Origin: Mucidula mucida | Taxonomy: Eukaryota > Basidiomycota > Agaricomycetes > Agaricales > Physalacriaceae | Length of the DNA stretch: 64,000 nucleotides | NCBI GenBank assembly: GCA_015501055.1 | Contig: JADNYV010000022.1 | Location: 124,001-188,000 of the forward strand | Reading direction: 5' to 3' | Shown here: positions 32,906 to 46,600 of the stretch, piece after piece | Position numbering within the stretch: position 1 is the stretch's first letter | How the letters are laid out: each line of letters begins with the position of its first letter | Notes under the pieces: model-generated | The model's input: only the letters and a program-made list of their open reading frames with translations | Database searches by the model: none | Told to the model about the DNA's origin: nothing | Position numbers and translations under genes: made by a program

Positions 32906-34188
32906 ATGCTCTCTCTTGCGCCTTTGCTCTTGCTCTTAGGCAGCGCGTGTGTCTACGCGTTGGACTATGTTCCGCCTTACAGCCGCGTTACCATCTTCGC
33001 ACCACCCTCCAGCTATACCGTTCCCCGTACACTCTACGCCCGAACCCTCCTCATTCCCCAGGATGGCGATGACGAGAATGTGCTGCTCGCGACATGGGAG
33101 AACTATTCACCGGAGCCTCCCCTCGTTTGGTTCCCCATCTACCGCTCCAATGATCTCGGACAAACATGGGAGCATATTTCGAACGTGACCGATGATGTGA
33201 ATGGCTGGGGAATGCGGTACCAGCCGTTCTTGTATGAACTGACGGAAGACATTGGGAATTTTCCTGTGAGCTCAATTCCCAGTTTTCGTCCAAAGAGCAA
33301 AGTGTGACGCTCCTTTAGGCGGGAACTGTGCTATGCGCAGGGAACTCAATTCCGACTAACTTGAGTAACACTCAAATCGACGTGTACGCCAGCCTTGACA
33401 AGGGTTACACTTGGCAATTTGTTGTCAGTTGTGTCAATTGTATTGTCCAACTTCATGTATTCATTGACTCGCCATTCAGAGCCATGTCGCAGCTGGAGGA
33501 GAGGCATTGCCTAACAACGGCTTGACACCTGTTTGGGAACCCTTCATCCTGACCTATAACCATCAAATTGTTCTCTACTACTCGGACCAGAGGGATGCAG
33601 ATCATGGTCAAAAGATGGTGTAAGTCTCTTCCTCTAGTTTTTATGTTACAGCTAATGCAAGACGAATGTGTGCACAGTCACCAGGTTTCCTCAGATCTCC
33701 TTAATTGGGGCGCCGTTGTCGATGACACTGCTTACGATACCTACGACTATCGTCCCGGAATGCCAGGTGTTGCACACCTTCCTAACGGACAGTACATATT
33801 CACATACGAATTCTACGGCGCTAGCGAAGGAGGCTTCGCGATCTACTACCGCCTATCCGACTCGCCTCTCACTTTCGATTCAGCCGCCGGACATGTCATC
33901 AGAGCCACGACGGGCGAACTGCCCACCAGTTCCCCCAACATCGTTTGGACGCCCTATGGAGGTTCGAACGGCACCATCGTTGTCTCCGCCAATAGTCATA
34001 CAGGCGTGTTTCTGAACACGGCCCTTGCGGCACCGGGAAGTGCTTGGACGTACAAAGAGACGAATGCGACTCGCTCGTATACCAGAGAACTTCGTGTTCT
34101 ACCCACTTCGAATCAAATATTAATTACCGGAGGAGGGTCATTAGGTGGCAGCACGAATTCTGTAACGGCCACAATATTGGAGTTGTAA
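32906..34188 (+). CDS. Secreted sialidase-fold glycoside hydrolase, GH93-like
   Basis: Probable secreted exo-arabinanase or related enzyme with a BNR/sialidase-type beta-propeller. The start at 32906 gives a clear signal peptide (MLSLAPLLLLLGSACVYA, cleavage before LDY). Mature blocks are VLLATWENYSPEPPLVWFPI, YRSNDLGQTWEHIS (Asp-box), QIDVYASLDKGYTWQFVSHV (second Asp-box), PVWEPFILTYNHQIVLYYSD, QRDADHGQKMVHQVSSDLLN, DYRPGMPGVAHLPNGQYIFT and YEFYGASEGGFAIYYRL. The order matches fungal GH93 proteins, with likely N-glycosylation sites (NVT, NLS, NGT, NAT). Three introns (after NFP, WQFV and KMV) are in frame. The substrate is inferred from family resemblance. An upstream ORF frame begins at 32771 but would hide the signal peptide. 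Confidence 0.82.
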
Positions 34189-34406
34189 ACTTCAAGCCAC
34201 GATGATGAATCCTGAAAATTTTCATGTCGATTTAAGCGAAGCTTTACTCGTGAGCACTGGAATACTACTACCATCCAAAGCACGGTAAAATCTCATGTGT
34301 CCCATCCATACTCCTTATTATACGGATACAGAATGGTAGATCGCATGATAGCACAACATTACATGTCTAGATCTGGTACAAGCAAGTTCAAACTTCGCAG
34401 CTACAT

Positions 34407-36386
34407 TTAGGCGACTGCTACAGCAGCTACACCTTCGGCAACTTCATCAATGGTGCCGCTCTCGACCAGTTTGGTGATCTTTCCGATCGCAATGGTTCGT
34501 CCTGTAGACTGGTCGTTAGGTAGTGTGATTAGACAAGGGAGTCTACAGACCTTCGTCTCGAAGTGTGAATCTGCCAAGCTGTGGATAATCAACGAAGCGT
34601 TCGACACAGATCGGTGCAGTTGTTTCGATAAGAGCAACAATCTTCTGGCCTAAGGATGGAGTGAGAATGTATGAGGGCGCATTGTAAGACGAGACCAACC
34701 CTTCTTCGCGAACTGGGGTGGCTTCTTCGACTTGCGGCCAGTTGCTTTGTCGAAGTAGTGTAGCAATTGCTATAAAAAGAACTGTCAGGAAATGTTCCAG
34801 AGTGACCCGAAACGCATACCGTTAGAACGACTTCCTCTGATAACGTATGTACGTGCATAACAGCAGAGTATCCCGCACAGATGATGCTCTTGTGTTCCAA
34901 GATGGCTAATTGTGCTTCAAATTGACGAACAGCATGGATGGGTTTCGCTGGACTGGTAAGCACGAAGCCAGGGCTGATGTCCTCATCGTCTACGCCACGG
35001 ATACGGATACGGACATTGTCTCCACAAAGAGCAGAGTTGACTTCGTCTTCCATCTCGTTATAAATGGCAGAGACCTCGACAGTATCCTTGTTGGGCATGA
35101 GCACAAGGGTGTCGCCTTTGCGCATGAGGCCAGATTCAACTTTGCCGACAATGACGGTACCCATTTCCTTGTACTTTTCCGATACTGGCATCATAAGAGG
35201 CGCGTTGATCTTTCGATCAACCATGGGCATATGGTCCAGGAGATGAAGGAAAGAAGAACCGCTATGAGTGAGAAAATCAGTGATGAACACCATGGAACGA
35301 TAGCGGAAGGACGTACGTCCACCATGGGCAAATATCTTTGGTTACAGGATCTTTGAGATTGACACCGGTGTAGGCAGAGACAGGAATAAATGTTACGTCG
35401 GTTTTAGGGTTGAACCCGGCGGCTTTAACGAAGGGAGTGAGCTTGTCCTTGATCTCATCATAGCGGGCCTTGTCCCACTTGACAGTCGAGTCGTCCATCT
35501 TGTTGATAACGATGATGATTTTGGACACACCAGCAGTCTTGACCAACATGATGTGCTCCCTGGTCTGACCGCCACGCTCGAAGCCAGTTTCGAATTCGCC
35601 CTTGCGCGCAGAGATAACGAGGATGGCAATATCTGCCTGAGCAGCACCTGAGATCATAGAAGGAACGAAAGTCTTGTGGCCGGGGGCATCGAGGATGGTA
35701 TAACGACGCATTGCCGTCTCAAAATAGGCGCGACCAACTTCGACAGTCTTGCCCTTTAGACGCTCCTGGGGTGTGGAATCGAGAGCCCAACTGAGGTACC
35801 AGGACTCTCGACCGGCGTCCTTGGCTTCCCGTTCGTACTTTTCCATGGTGCGCTTATCAACCATGCCTGTGAGGAATAGAATGTTGCCTCCCATTGTGCT
35901 TTTGCCGGCATCTACGTGTCCGATGAAGACGATATTCAGGTGCTCCTTGACTGTTGAAATTTTATGAATACGCGTAGCAAGAGTGAATGAATACACACCA
36001 TCTCCGTAGAGATCTTCAAGCACAGTCTGATCAGCAACATTCTGCACCTCCGCCGCGATGGCAGAGGTGTCAGTTTTGGCTTTTTCGAGAGAAAAGGTCT
36101 TGGAGACAACTGGTGCGTCTGCCTTGGGTTTAGCTGTTGCTACAGGTGGCGCAGGTGCTGGCGTCGGTGCAGCGGTCGGTTTGGCAGATTCTGAGGGTGC
36201 TGGAGAGTGGGAAGGCGTAGGCTTTGAGCTTCCGATGTTGAGAGATATTGTGGGGGGCGGCTTGGGCGCCTCTGTCTGCTCGGGGCGCTCGACTGGTGGG
36301 GGAAGTGGCTCCGTTGGCGGAGGAGGGGTGTAAGAGAAGGATTTTCCGGGTACAAACTCGAAGGCGCCTGCGTTCAGCCTGCTCAT
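34407..36386 (-). CDS. SUP35: Eukaryotic release factor 3 (eRF3, SUP35)
   Basis: Translation termination GTPase that works with eRF1. The GTPase core shows G1 GHVDAGKST, G3 DAPGHKTFVPSMISGAAQAD, G4 NKMDD and family blocks NILFLTGMVDKRTMEKYERE and ESWYLSWALDSTPQERLKGK. Domains II and III follow (INAPLMMPVSEKYKEMGTVI, FVLTSPAKPIHAVRQFEAQL). The C-terminus reads GRFTLRDEGRTIAIGKITKL. The Met at 36386 begins MSRLNAGAFEFVPGKSFSY, where LNAGAFEFVPG matches the PAM2 motif that binds the MLLE domain of poly(A)-binding protein. The remaining N-terminal 190 residues are Pro/Ala/Thr/Lys-rich, without the Gln/Asn repeats of the yeast prion domain. Several introns lie in the 3' half, and all joins examined are in frame. 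Confidence 0.95.
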
Positions 36387-36666
36387 TATGGGTTCGTCAA
36401 GTGAGATGGTATATGGTAAGAGGTAAGCTGGCTCAATGTTATTTATTGCATGGCGGTACGGATGTCGAGTTTCGGCTCCCCGCCTACTGACTCGTTGTAT
36501 ATGTCTATACTGCCCGCCCATCGCGGTCTATACTGCCCATCGCGATGCATATATTCCATTAAACTTGGAGAATATTCGTAGATGGCACTGATGGCACTGA
36601 TTTCCAGATCCGGCAGTTGTCCGGACTAGTTCACCGGCGCCGCTGCTTCCTTCTCGCTCACCAGCG

Positions 36667-39600
36667 ATGTCGACCGACGGCGACGATTATCTCGCCGTGC
36701 TCAAAGCCGCATACGACTATGCACCTACCTCCGACGATGAAATAGCTCTCAAGGAGGACCAGATTCTCCTACTACTGGAACGCGTGGACGACGAGTGCGT
36801 ACTCCAACCTTATACGCTCGTCTCTGCTCACTGTCTGTAGTTGGTGGAAGGTCAAGGTCAAAGGCGACTCTCAGGATGACGACCTTCCAACTGGACTCGT
36901 TCCCGCCGCCTATGTCGAGCCAGTGAGCCTTCATCTTCCACGCTGTTTCAAGTCCCTGTCTGATAGCGCTAGGCGGACCCCACGTCAATGGTCAAGGCCT
37001 TGTATGACTATGCTGCCAATGCTCCCGGAGAGCTCACCATTACTGAGGACGAGATTCTCCTCGTCTTTGACACCGAGCAGGATTGGATTCTAGTGCAAAG
37101 CAAGAAGGAGGGCGGCAAGGCAGGATACGTTCCCGCCAACTACGTCGAGGCCTGCAGCGAGGATGCCGATGACGAACCTGCTGCTGCTGCACCCCCGCAG
37201 ATAATAGTCCCCGACGATGTTCGTATCTATGCCCACACTTTACCTCTGTGCTAACGCGCCCTCCAGCCACCACGTCCTGTCAGTACATATGTCGACCCCG
37301 CCGACCGTGTCGCCAACGCGAAAGCTAGCGCCGACGATATCATGACTTGGGCTGTCTCTGAAGTTGACAAGAAGGGAAAGAAAATGAAAGGCACTCTCGG
37401 TATCGGAAATGGCGCCGTCTTCTTTGCTAGCGAAACCAGCAAGGTACTAGCCCCGTCCACTCGCCGCATTCTCGTATCCTGACTCGCAGATCAGGCTGCC
37501 GTGCAGAAATGGCAAACAGTACATATAACTCATATCGCCATCGAAAAGGGCAAACATGTTCATTTTGACGTAGAGGGCCCCACTCCCACCAGTCTTCATT
37601 TCAGCACTGGTTCAAGAGATAATGCTGAGGCTATCGTCGAAAAGCTGGAGACATCTAGAGCAATCTCCATGCCCGGAGCAGTGCCTTCTGTCACCGAGTC
37701 GGCAGTTGAGGACGAGGAGATAGATGAACCTGCCCAGAAGCCTCGAGATGTACGGAAACCGTCAGTCCATTTCCAACCTGGTTCCCCAACCATCATTCCA
37801 CCTAAAGACACGCCATCCGATGAAGAACCAGATGAAGTTGAACCCGACGAACCTATGGCTGTAGTACTTTACGACTTCACCGCCGATGGTCCCGACGAGT
37901 TATCAGCCAAAGAGGGTGAACGTCTGATCCTCCTGGAGGACGATGACCCAGATTGGTGGAAATGTCGGAACGCCAGAAATCAGGAAGGTGTTGTTCCTGC
38001 GTCGTATCTCGAGGTAAAATGCCTTCACTCTGCCTCCACATTTACTCATCGTCCACAGCCTACCAAACCTTCCGCTGGCTCGAGCTCCCCGCCTCGACGC
38101 GCCACCGATCCACCTGAGGAAGACGATGACACAGAAGAGCGTGAAGTAGCAGACCGTGCCCAGGCGGAAGCCGCAGCGGAAGCTGAAGCTGTAGCCAAGG
38201 CTAAAGCTAAGTCTGAACGCGAGGCCAAACGAGAAGCCGATCGCAAGAAGGCGGAAGCGGAGAAGCGTGCTAAAGAGGCAGCAGATGCAGCGGACGCTCG
38301 ACGGCGACAGAGACAAAAACAACAGGAAGAGGCAAACAAGCGTTCTACACCTCCACCTGGAAAACCAGAGGAAAGCTCGCCTTCACCAAGACCATCTACC
38401 GACCAAGGACGTTAGTAATCTCCACGTCACTCATTTGATCCCTAGCTGATATCTAATACAGGACCTGCTCCCGAAAACGTTCGTATCTGGCATGACCGAA
38501 CAGGTCAGTTCCGGGTCGACGCCGCGTTCTTAGGTTTCAACAACGGTAAACTACGTCTGCATAAGACTAACGGAGTCATCGTTGAAGTTCCATCGGAAAA
38601 AATGTCTCAAGAGGACATGAAGTATGTTCAGAAGATGACAAGCAGGAAGAGTCGAGCACCTCCTACCTCTAAAACCTCTGATGATGACATTCCAATCGGT
38701 GTACAGTATCCGAACGCCAACGGGAACCAGAAACGCATATCTCAAGCGCCGCCGCCGAAGAAGTCTGTGGATTGGTTCGAGTTTTTCCTCAATGCTGGGT
38801 GTGAGATAGACGACTGCACGCGCTACTCCACGTCGTTTGAAAGAGAAAAGATAGATGAAGCTGTTCTGCCAGATATATCTGAGGGAACGTTGCGGTCACT
38901 GGGTCTTAGGGAGGGGGATATCATCAGGGTGCTGAAGGCGATAGAGAAGCGTAAACCGAAAAAGGAGGAAGGTGACCAACTGAAGAAGGACGAGGAGATG
39001 GCGAAGCAACTACAGGCAGAGCTGAATGGGTCTGCGAAGGCTGCACCGAATCTGTTCGTCGCAGGACCAGGAGGCGCTTTGAAAGGACCTCGTCGGGGAA
39101 GGCCCAATCCGAGTAAGACTCTTCCAACGAGCGTAGACCTCAACTCTATTGCCGGTGGACCTCGCACGGAATCACCCTCGCTCCTGAGTCCTGTACAGGC
39201 GCCTCCCCGATCAAGTTCTGCCATTGGATTTGATGATGATGCATGGACGAACAGACCGAGTTCCACGAAGCCGTTAACACCCCGAGCGCCTTCGGCCCCT
39301 CCGACAGCTGCAGCAGCTCCTGTCGCACCAGAACCGGCTCCGGCCCCTGCTCCTGCTCCGGCCCCAGCCGCACCGCCAGCACCCGTGCAATCTGCATCTA
39401 CTCCCGCCACCCCGGCTAATGGACTTGCTAACACAACCGAGTCGGATATTTTCAACCAACTCGCCCGTCTAAGCGAACTCAGGAAGAACACCGCTTCAGT
39501 CCCAGCAGCTGCTCCCACTCCACCGCCGAACGTTGCTTCACCTGTGAGCTACCAGTCTGGTCTTGGGATGGGGTCCTCTCCTGCGCCAATGGGGCAACAT

Positions 39601-40432
39601 CTGCAGAACCAACAAACGGGCATGTTACCGCCGCCACAGCAACAAGCGTACAATGGGCCAAGAGGTCCTTTTGCGCCAGTCCCGGGAAATCAGGGACTAC
39701 TGCAGCCACTAGTTCCTACTCAGACTGGTTTCAACAGTTTCGTCCCGACCCGTCCAACGAACAATATCTCGCCTTTCGCCAACCCGTCACCATTCGCAAA
39801 CCCATCACCCTTTGCGAACCCATCCCCGCAACCTTCTTTCCTGAATTCGCAACCCACCGGTTTCCAGCCTCAGCAGCCCATGATGCCTCAACAGACGGGC
39901 TTCCCCGGTATGCAACCCATGATGTCTCAGCCCACCGGCTTCCTCGGACAGCAGCCAATCATGTCGCAAGCAACGGGTATGCCGTTTGGGGGCATGAACG
40001 GAAACACAGGCATCATGAGCCGTAGGTCCATCCTATCGCTATCCGGTCTTCAGTCTCAACTTTTCTTAGAACCAACAGGTATGCCCAACAATGGCTTCGG
40101 TGGGAGTTTCAATGCGCTCGCGTCGCCACCGCCTGTCCCTCCATTGCCGTCTAATAACACTAACAATACCAACCCTGCTAATATCTTCGCACAAATGAAG
40201 TCCGGGACGTTTGGGAAAGATGATGCGCCACAAGCGCCAGGTACGGTCTACACGTATTACTTAAGAATCTCTTTCTCATAATTTCTAGGCAAGTACGATG
40301 CGCTGCGTCCTAATCGTCAGTTGTTAATTTATAGCAGCTGAGCGTTCGACTGATGTTATTATAGCTATGCAGCCACAAGCAACAGGCTGGGGCGGCTTCA
40401 ATGGCGGGTCGTATATGGGTTACCAACAGTAA
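36667..40432 (+). CDS. SLA1: Actin-patch endocytosis protein SLA1
   Basis: Endocytic adaptor linking clathrin coat, cargo and Arp2/3 control. Three SH3 domains are visible: AAYDYAPTSDDEIALKEDQI, KALYDYAANAPGELTITEDE and VVLYDFTADGPDELSAKEGE, each with its WW and P..YVE pair. Between the second and third is the PH/PTB-like region (KASADDIMTWAVSEVDKKGK). A charged Ala/Lys/Glu coiled-coil stretch follows, then SHD1 (NVRIWHDRTGQFRVDAAFLG, cargo NPFxD recognition in yeast) and the SAM-like SHD2 (DWFEFFLNAGCEIDDC, then GTLRSLGLREGDIIRVLKAI). The C-terminus has Sla1-type repeats with QPTGF/QQTGF motifs and Pro/Asn-rich FANPSP repeats. About ten introns; the last exon is spliced twice near 40241-40371. 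It is divergent from SUP35. Confidence 0.93.
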
Positions 40433-40689
40433 TTATTGATCTTTCGTCCTTATTTCTTCGTTGCATCCGGAGGAGAATATATGCATTACCCATACCAACT
40501 AATACACTGAATAAATATCATACATCCAAAAATTAAGAAGATAAGACATCGATTATCCTATGAGTGTATCCTACGCGTAAAAAGTATGTTTTCAGAGACA
40601 GTCGAACCTCGGGCGCCAGATCCCGCGAAAGAAGGTCACAGAGTAAGGCGTATGTGGGTTGTAGATAGCTGACGAACTAGACGGGGCTA

Positions 40690-43600
40690 TTAGTATAATG
40701 AACACTCTGCATAAGGAATGCGCACGTCTTTGTCTTCGAACCGACAGAAGCCATCCACAATCTCGGCAATAACGGGAGTCCACGCAATGATGTTCTTGCC
40801 CTGGGTGTCAGGTCGAAGCTTGTTGTAATCCTTGATTACATCCAAGGCGAGACTAAAACCCTGTAAGGATGTGGCGGGGGATGGAGGTTTGATACTCACG
40901 GCATCAATCGTCCAGTGACGTCTTCTCGAGCATTTTGATGACCAGGCCGCGGGTCGTAGTACATTCGCAGCAAGACGTGGACAAGAGTCGCTGCACTACT
41001 CGACTCTTGCTTGAGAAGATTTGGAAGATGTTTCATGAATCCTGACAACAGTTGACAAGTTTCCGCGAGTATATAAGAAGATACTCACCGACTTTCCAGA
41101 GACCAGTACGCAATTCTTTATCCTCATTGAATGAACGAGCGAACTGGTAGCTATGTGAAAGGGCTCCCATGAGCCTTAGGAGCATCTCGGGCGGAATCAT
41201 CGCGAAAATTTTGTCGTTCCGTAACAGATCGTTCAAGGTCTCTATGAGCAGTAATTGGAGAACGCATTTGACGATGATTTGCTTGAACACCCGTCGACGA
41301 TCAGTTGCGGATTGACTCGGACGAGGCTGTTCGGTACTGGGCGACAGAGGAGCAGGTATTATCGTCGCACCGTTAGTCTCTGTGACTCGTGAGACCACAA
41401 GAATTCAATGGGAATGAGATTGACCTTCGTTGATCTCCGGACTCGGAGAATCTACCTCTGTCCTGAGAGTATCATCAAAAAGCTGATGTGGAGTAGTCGT
41501 CTTGAAGAGTTTGAGGAATGTCGTTGTGACACGTTCCCATCGAGCTGGGCTCAGTTTCTCGACATTGTTCTCTATGAGTTGCTGGAGACACGATGTACCG
41601 ATGTGAGAGAGCGTGTCATTTTCTGTGTGTGATTGTTCAGCAGTGAAACTCCATTTATGAGATTGATTACCTTGGCAAATACACACACAGAGTAGATCTA
41701 GTAGTCCGTCCAGCAACCTTTCCAGAATGTCGAAATAGAACGTATAGAGATCTATCACGTCGCGTAGAGCCTGTATCATTGTCGACGAAAGCCAAACGCT
41801 CTGATCCTCTTGCGTGCTGAACCGCGACAAATCTTGTGTAGACTTGAGGACGGAGAAAATGGGGAAGATGAGCTCCTGGCAGACAGTATCCCAGAATTCG
41901 ACTGGAAATGATTTTCCATACGTTTTGAGTGTATTGAAGAGCGAATCAAGAGCTCTGTAGTCGCAAAATGTCAATAACAAACAGTAGGACGAGAAACCTG
42001 ACCACGTACAGGCGTCGCACTTCCAAATCTTCTCCGTTCATGATGATGTCATAGAAGCCGAACAAAATTGGGTACCAATACTTGATCATGTTGTCGTCCA
42101 TGCTCGATTTAGTCATCTCTGGTGACCATCCGCACTCTGGACATTCAAGCATAACTGGTATAACGCCTCGAAGCATGGCGATGGCCAGTAGACTGATCTT
42201 CTGGTACTTGCTGACTTTACAGAACTCAGTAATACAAACAGTAAGATCAGCGAATGCTCCATGGTGGACGATAGCTCCAAAGTGATCCCGGTTTAGTCGT
42301 GTAACAATCTCGAAGGCAGAATTCGCGATGCGTTCTGTGCGAATGTATGGGCGACGATCCAAGAAGTGAGAAGACAATATGGCTCACCCGTCAGGACCTT
42401 GGAAGCTGCTTGGAAGACACCAAACATTGTACGCCAACCAGACCTCATATTTTGAACTCGGGCTTGAATCATTTGCGAGAGACATTGTAGGACCTTGCTC
42501 AGAATCAATTATTGTTTAACTTCTGATACTGACAACGCACCATGTCACGAATCTCGGGGTTAGGATTGTGGATCATAGTATGTTCAAACGGTTTGAGGAA
42601 GTCCTTTTGGAATTTGAAGTGGGGCAGTTCTTCCTTCTCTAAGAAACGCATAGCCAGCTGTCGAAGCGAGTCCAATGCGAAGAAGCCGACGTGGGGATTA
42701 TTGTGACAACAAACCTAAAGATTGTCAATAACGACACGATAGAATGACACAGAACGGTTACTTGATTGAAATGCTCGCCCAATATGTCCCACAGATTGGA
42801 CCATTCGATACGAATCCGACTCATGTTGTAGTATGATATTTCCACTAGTTTTTGGAGACTAAATAATCTTGGGTGTTGCGATAGACCTGAAGACTGGATT
42901 TCTTCCCAGGAAACGTCACTCAATGCGCGCACAAAGTCGACTATGGCAGTCTAAGGAGCACGATTAGAACGATCACTATACCTACAGAGTGAAAGAACCT
43001 ACCCCGGATAGGAAATGACTTAACGAAAAGACCATGTCGGCTGCGACAGTAATGTGCGTCGATCGACTTTCGTTGGCTAACTCTTCCGTAGGAAGTTTAC
43101 GTTGTTTCCTGAGAGTATGTTAGCACTGTAGATTTTTCCCTAACAGGAAGACATACCCTTTCTTGCCGGACTCGACATCTACACCGCCACTTATCAACTG
43201 CATGCGCTCTAACTGGCTGACGCATGTGAGGACTTCGTGCCAAGAGCCCTTCAAGTTGTTTCCATCGGTGACAGCAACATCTAGAAGAGCTTTGATCGCT
43301 TCCATGTTCTTCGTCTTCATTTCTCCAAGGTTGTTCAGGAAGGTGAACTTCGCAAGTGTTGTAACGAACGCATTGCGTTCCAGTTCAAGATCGAAGAAAC
43401 ACACAATGCGAATGGCGCTTTTGAATCCGTCCAGGCATAACTCAACGATTTCCATATCGTCAGTTTCCTGTAACGGTCCCGACAAACCCGCAAGGAAAGC
43501 GATCCAAGCTACTTCAAACATGGGTTTCACATGGACGAAGTGTGAAGCACTGAAGAACTGGTCGACACCTCGAGGACTCCTCCGTTGTGTTCGCATCATA

Positions 43601-46600
43601 GTTTTGAAGAGCGCCTAAGAAAACGTTGAGGTCGAACGTATTGTGAAGTCGACACAGGAAAATACCTCAGTCTTATTGGCCATGCCGTTGGTCTGTAAAA
43701 CGTAGGCCTCCTTTTGCAGATCTCGGCCAACATTAGCGATTGCATTAGCCAACCCAGGACCAACGGGTGCTGGGCCAGCAGCTTCGACCTCGTCTTTCAT
43801 GCGAATTTCGTTGCTTGCGATCTCGTCGAAGACCTCGCCCAAGAACTCTTCCGGGAGATTTGCGCCATCATTGATGCCACGATTGTTCTTCGCAAAGTCG
43901 GCCTTGGTCATGCGCCGCTTGATCTGGGGGTTATGCTGGTCAGTGTTCAACAGTATAACGGAATACGCGAGGATATATGCCGCGTCTATCTATGATCAGC
44001 AAGGTATGTATGATTGCGACTTCGACGCACCAGCGTTGGCGAACGGAGTTTGCATATTGCTGGCGATATAACAATCGGCGAACTTGAGCACAAAGCGATC
44101 GATTTTCTGGGCCTCTCCAGGAAGACGGAATGTCTGAAGAAAGACGCGAAGAGCTTCCACGAATGGTAAATTGTCGAAGGAAAGACTGTCGACGAACGCA
44201 TGCATAATGTCAACATTCTCCTGATCACTAGCAAAGTACTGTTAAAATGGACTCTTCGAAAAGTGCGACCGTCTTACCCTTCACCAAGATATTCGCCGAT
44301 CATGGTCTTGTTCAACCCATCAGTGTTCAAAAGGAAATGAGCAATGTCGACAGGCGCTTTAGAGGCAATGAAACCGTTCTCAATAAGGAATTGGATACCC
44401 TACATTCTAAATCAATTTAAGGCGCAAGCATAAGCCAAGGTTACAGACCCGCTTGGGTTTAAAGTTGAACTTCTTGATACCTTCCAGGAGCGTCGTCTTC
44501 CGTTGCTTTGCACTCTCAAATCGACCAGGATCGTCGGTGATATCGGGTGTTTGTATTCGGTTGAAGGCTTCGACGCTTCCACCGACAGATGATAGTCTGT
44601 CTAGGGAATTGTCAGGCGTCATGGAATCTTGACGATCCAGTTCCCCGGGATGCGAGTGGGGAGAGGTGATGCCCTCTTCATCCGTCTTCCCAGACGCCGT
44701 GCCCCAAGCGACTAACGATCTGAGAACTGTTACCAGACATTCTAAAGCCTGCCGCCGCAGTTGACTCTCGGATAAGCCTAAAGTAGCCGAGTCCATCGAG
44801 CCGGAAACAGAAGTTATAGAAGTGCTCAACGAGGGTCCAGTCGGCTGCGGCTTAGGCGTTGGTTGCACCGCAGGACTAGGGGGCTCCGTGGTCTTGTGTG
44901 CTGTACTCGGAGGTGTTGTTCCAATCTTCGAGATGATATTCATAATACTACAGGAACAGTCAGGTATAGTATCACACTAGACGGAAAACGCACTGTTCAT
45001 AGATGTTATCGGCTGCCTCACTGTCACAATCATAGTTGAGATAGATTTCGACGAGTGCTTGTGGATCTTGGCACAGTCTGGAAAGCATTCCCAAGATGAC
45101 CGCCTTCTGCTTCAGAGTCGCCGTCTTCATCTCAAGAATTGGGATGAAGATCTCATGAAGCAAAACTTCGATTTCTTTCTGTTCATATCACAAAGCAGTC
45201 AGAGAGGGATACATCAAGAAAATACTAGTTACCTTTAACTTCGTGCGCATACCGGAAATTACTCTCCAGAAAATCTCGACACTCAGATCGAAGACTTGCG
45301 GAACCGGGACTAACCGCATTACGACTAAGGCTGAGGCAAAGCCATTGGTTTATGGCTTGCACGAAGGGAGTGGCCTCATTAGTTGAGTTAGAGTACACAA
45401 TAGAGGAGGGGTCCACGAAGAGCGGCATGTGAGAATTCAGAAGGGTAAGCACGATATGTAGCGACAGCAACTTCGACCGCATCGCGTGCGATTTAAGTCT
45501 CGCTCGCTGAAGAAAGTGTTAGAAAGACGAGAGCATCGAGGACGCGCGGCTATACCTCTCAGTATTCAGCGAATTCATTGAGAGTCGGCACATGGAACGG
45601 AACACAAGATACGCATCCTTGATGAAGAGATCGTTGAGGGTCATTCCAGCATGATTGTCATCTCCAATGTCATCTGTGTGGTCGGTCATATGCCTGGAGA
45701 GCAAGTTAGCATGAATTTCCTGACGATGTAGACGCGAACCTATCGTGCAACGGCCTGTTGCCATTGGGGGTAGCAGGAGGATTAGCAGCAGCGTCCAGTG
45801 CTGCCTCAGCTGCCTGTGGTGGTACCGATTCGTGTGATTCCGAATGCGACACAGATCCGAGTCAGCTTCAGAGTCGCCATTCACAGATTGACTGGTCGAA
45901 CTCATGGAGGGGGACACGTGATGCGGACACTTTCTTGACTGGAACGCGATATGGATGAAGAAGGCATACCATCCCGACTATTTGATGCGTGGAAAGTGCT
46001 CGAATCGCGACGAACACCGACTTTGCATCGCGAGAAGACGTGATGACCATCTGAGTCAGTCCACCTTGCGCGACCATCTGGTTGTGGAGTCTGCGCTGAG
46101 TAAAATATGTTGTAGACCGTGCGGATGGCTTTTAATAAGGAAGAATGATGAACCAAAATCGTTGGGGAGAGAACCAGTGCAAGAAGGGCCTTGACAATCT
46201 GAAGGGAGACTGTTTCCGGAGTGGTCTCTAAGTGACACGCTGTGATTGTATGCACGACGAGATCGACCAAGGAAGCTGGAGCAGAGTCTGATTGCGAAGT
46301 GCGGCTAGATGTACGGCCAGTAAGATGAGGTGATGGCGGAGGTGAAGGTAGTACGGATGGTGTTGTGTCAGCGAAGAACGAGTAAGATATTAGTTTGGAA
46401 ATACAGTCCAGACTGGCAATCATCAGTTTCTCGTTCTTCGTCTCGCAAGCGAGACGCAGAGGTTCGAAAATATCGCGGGGACGATCACCTCCTTGCCCAG
46501 CGCGCAACATTTCGAGGGCATTTGCGGTGCTTTCACGGAGCGGCGCCGACCGCTTGGCGTCCTTGGAGGCAGCAATGGTCTCTAATGCAGACGAGATGAG

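Noticed and set aside
39760..39830. FANPSP tandem repeats in SLA1 as a mobile or satellite element
   Set aside because: They are in frame within the low-complexity C-terminus, as expected for Sla1 proteins.
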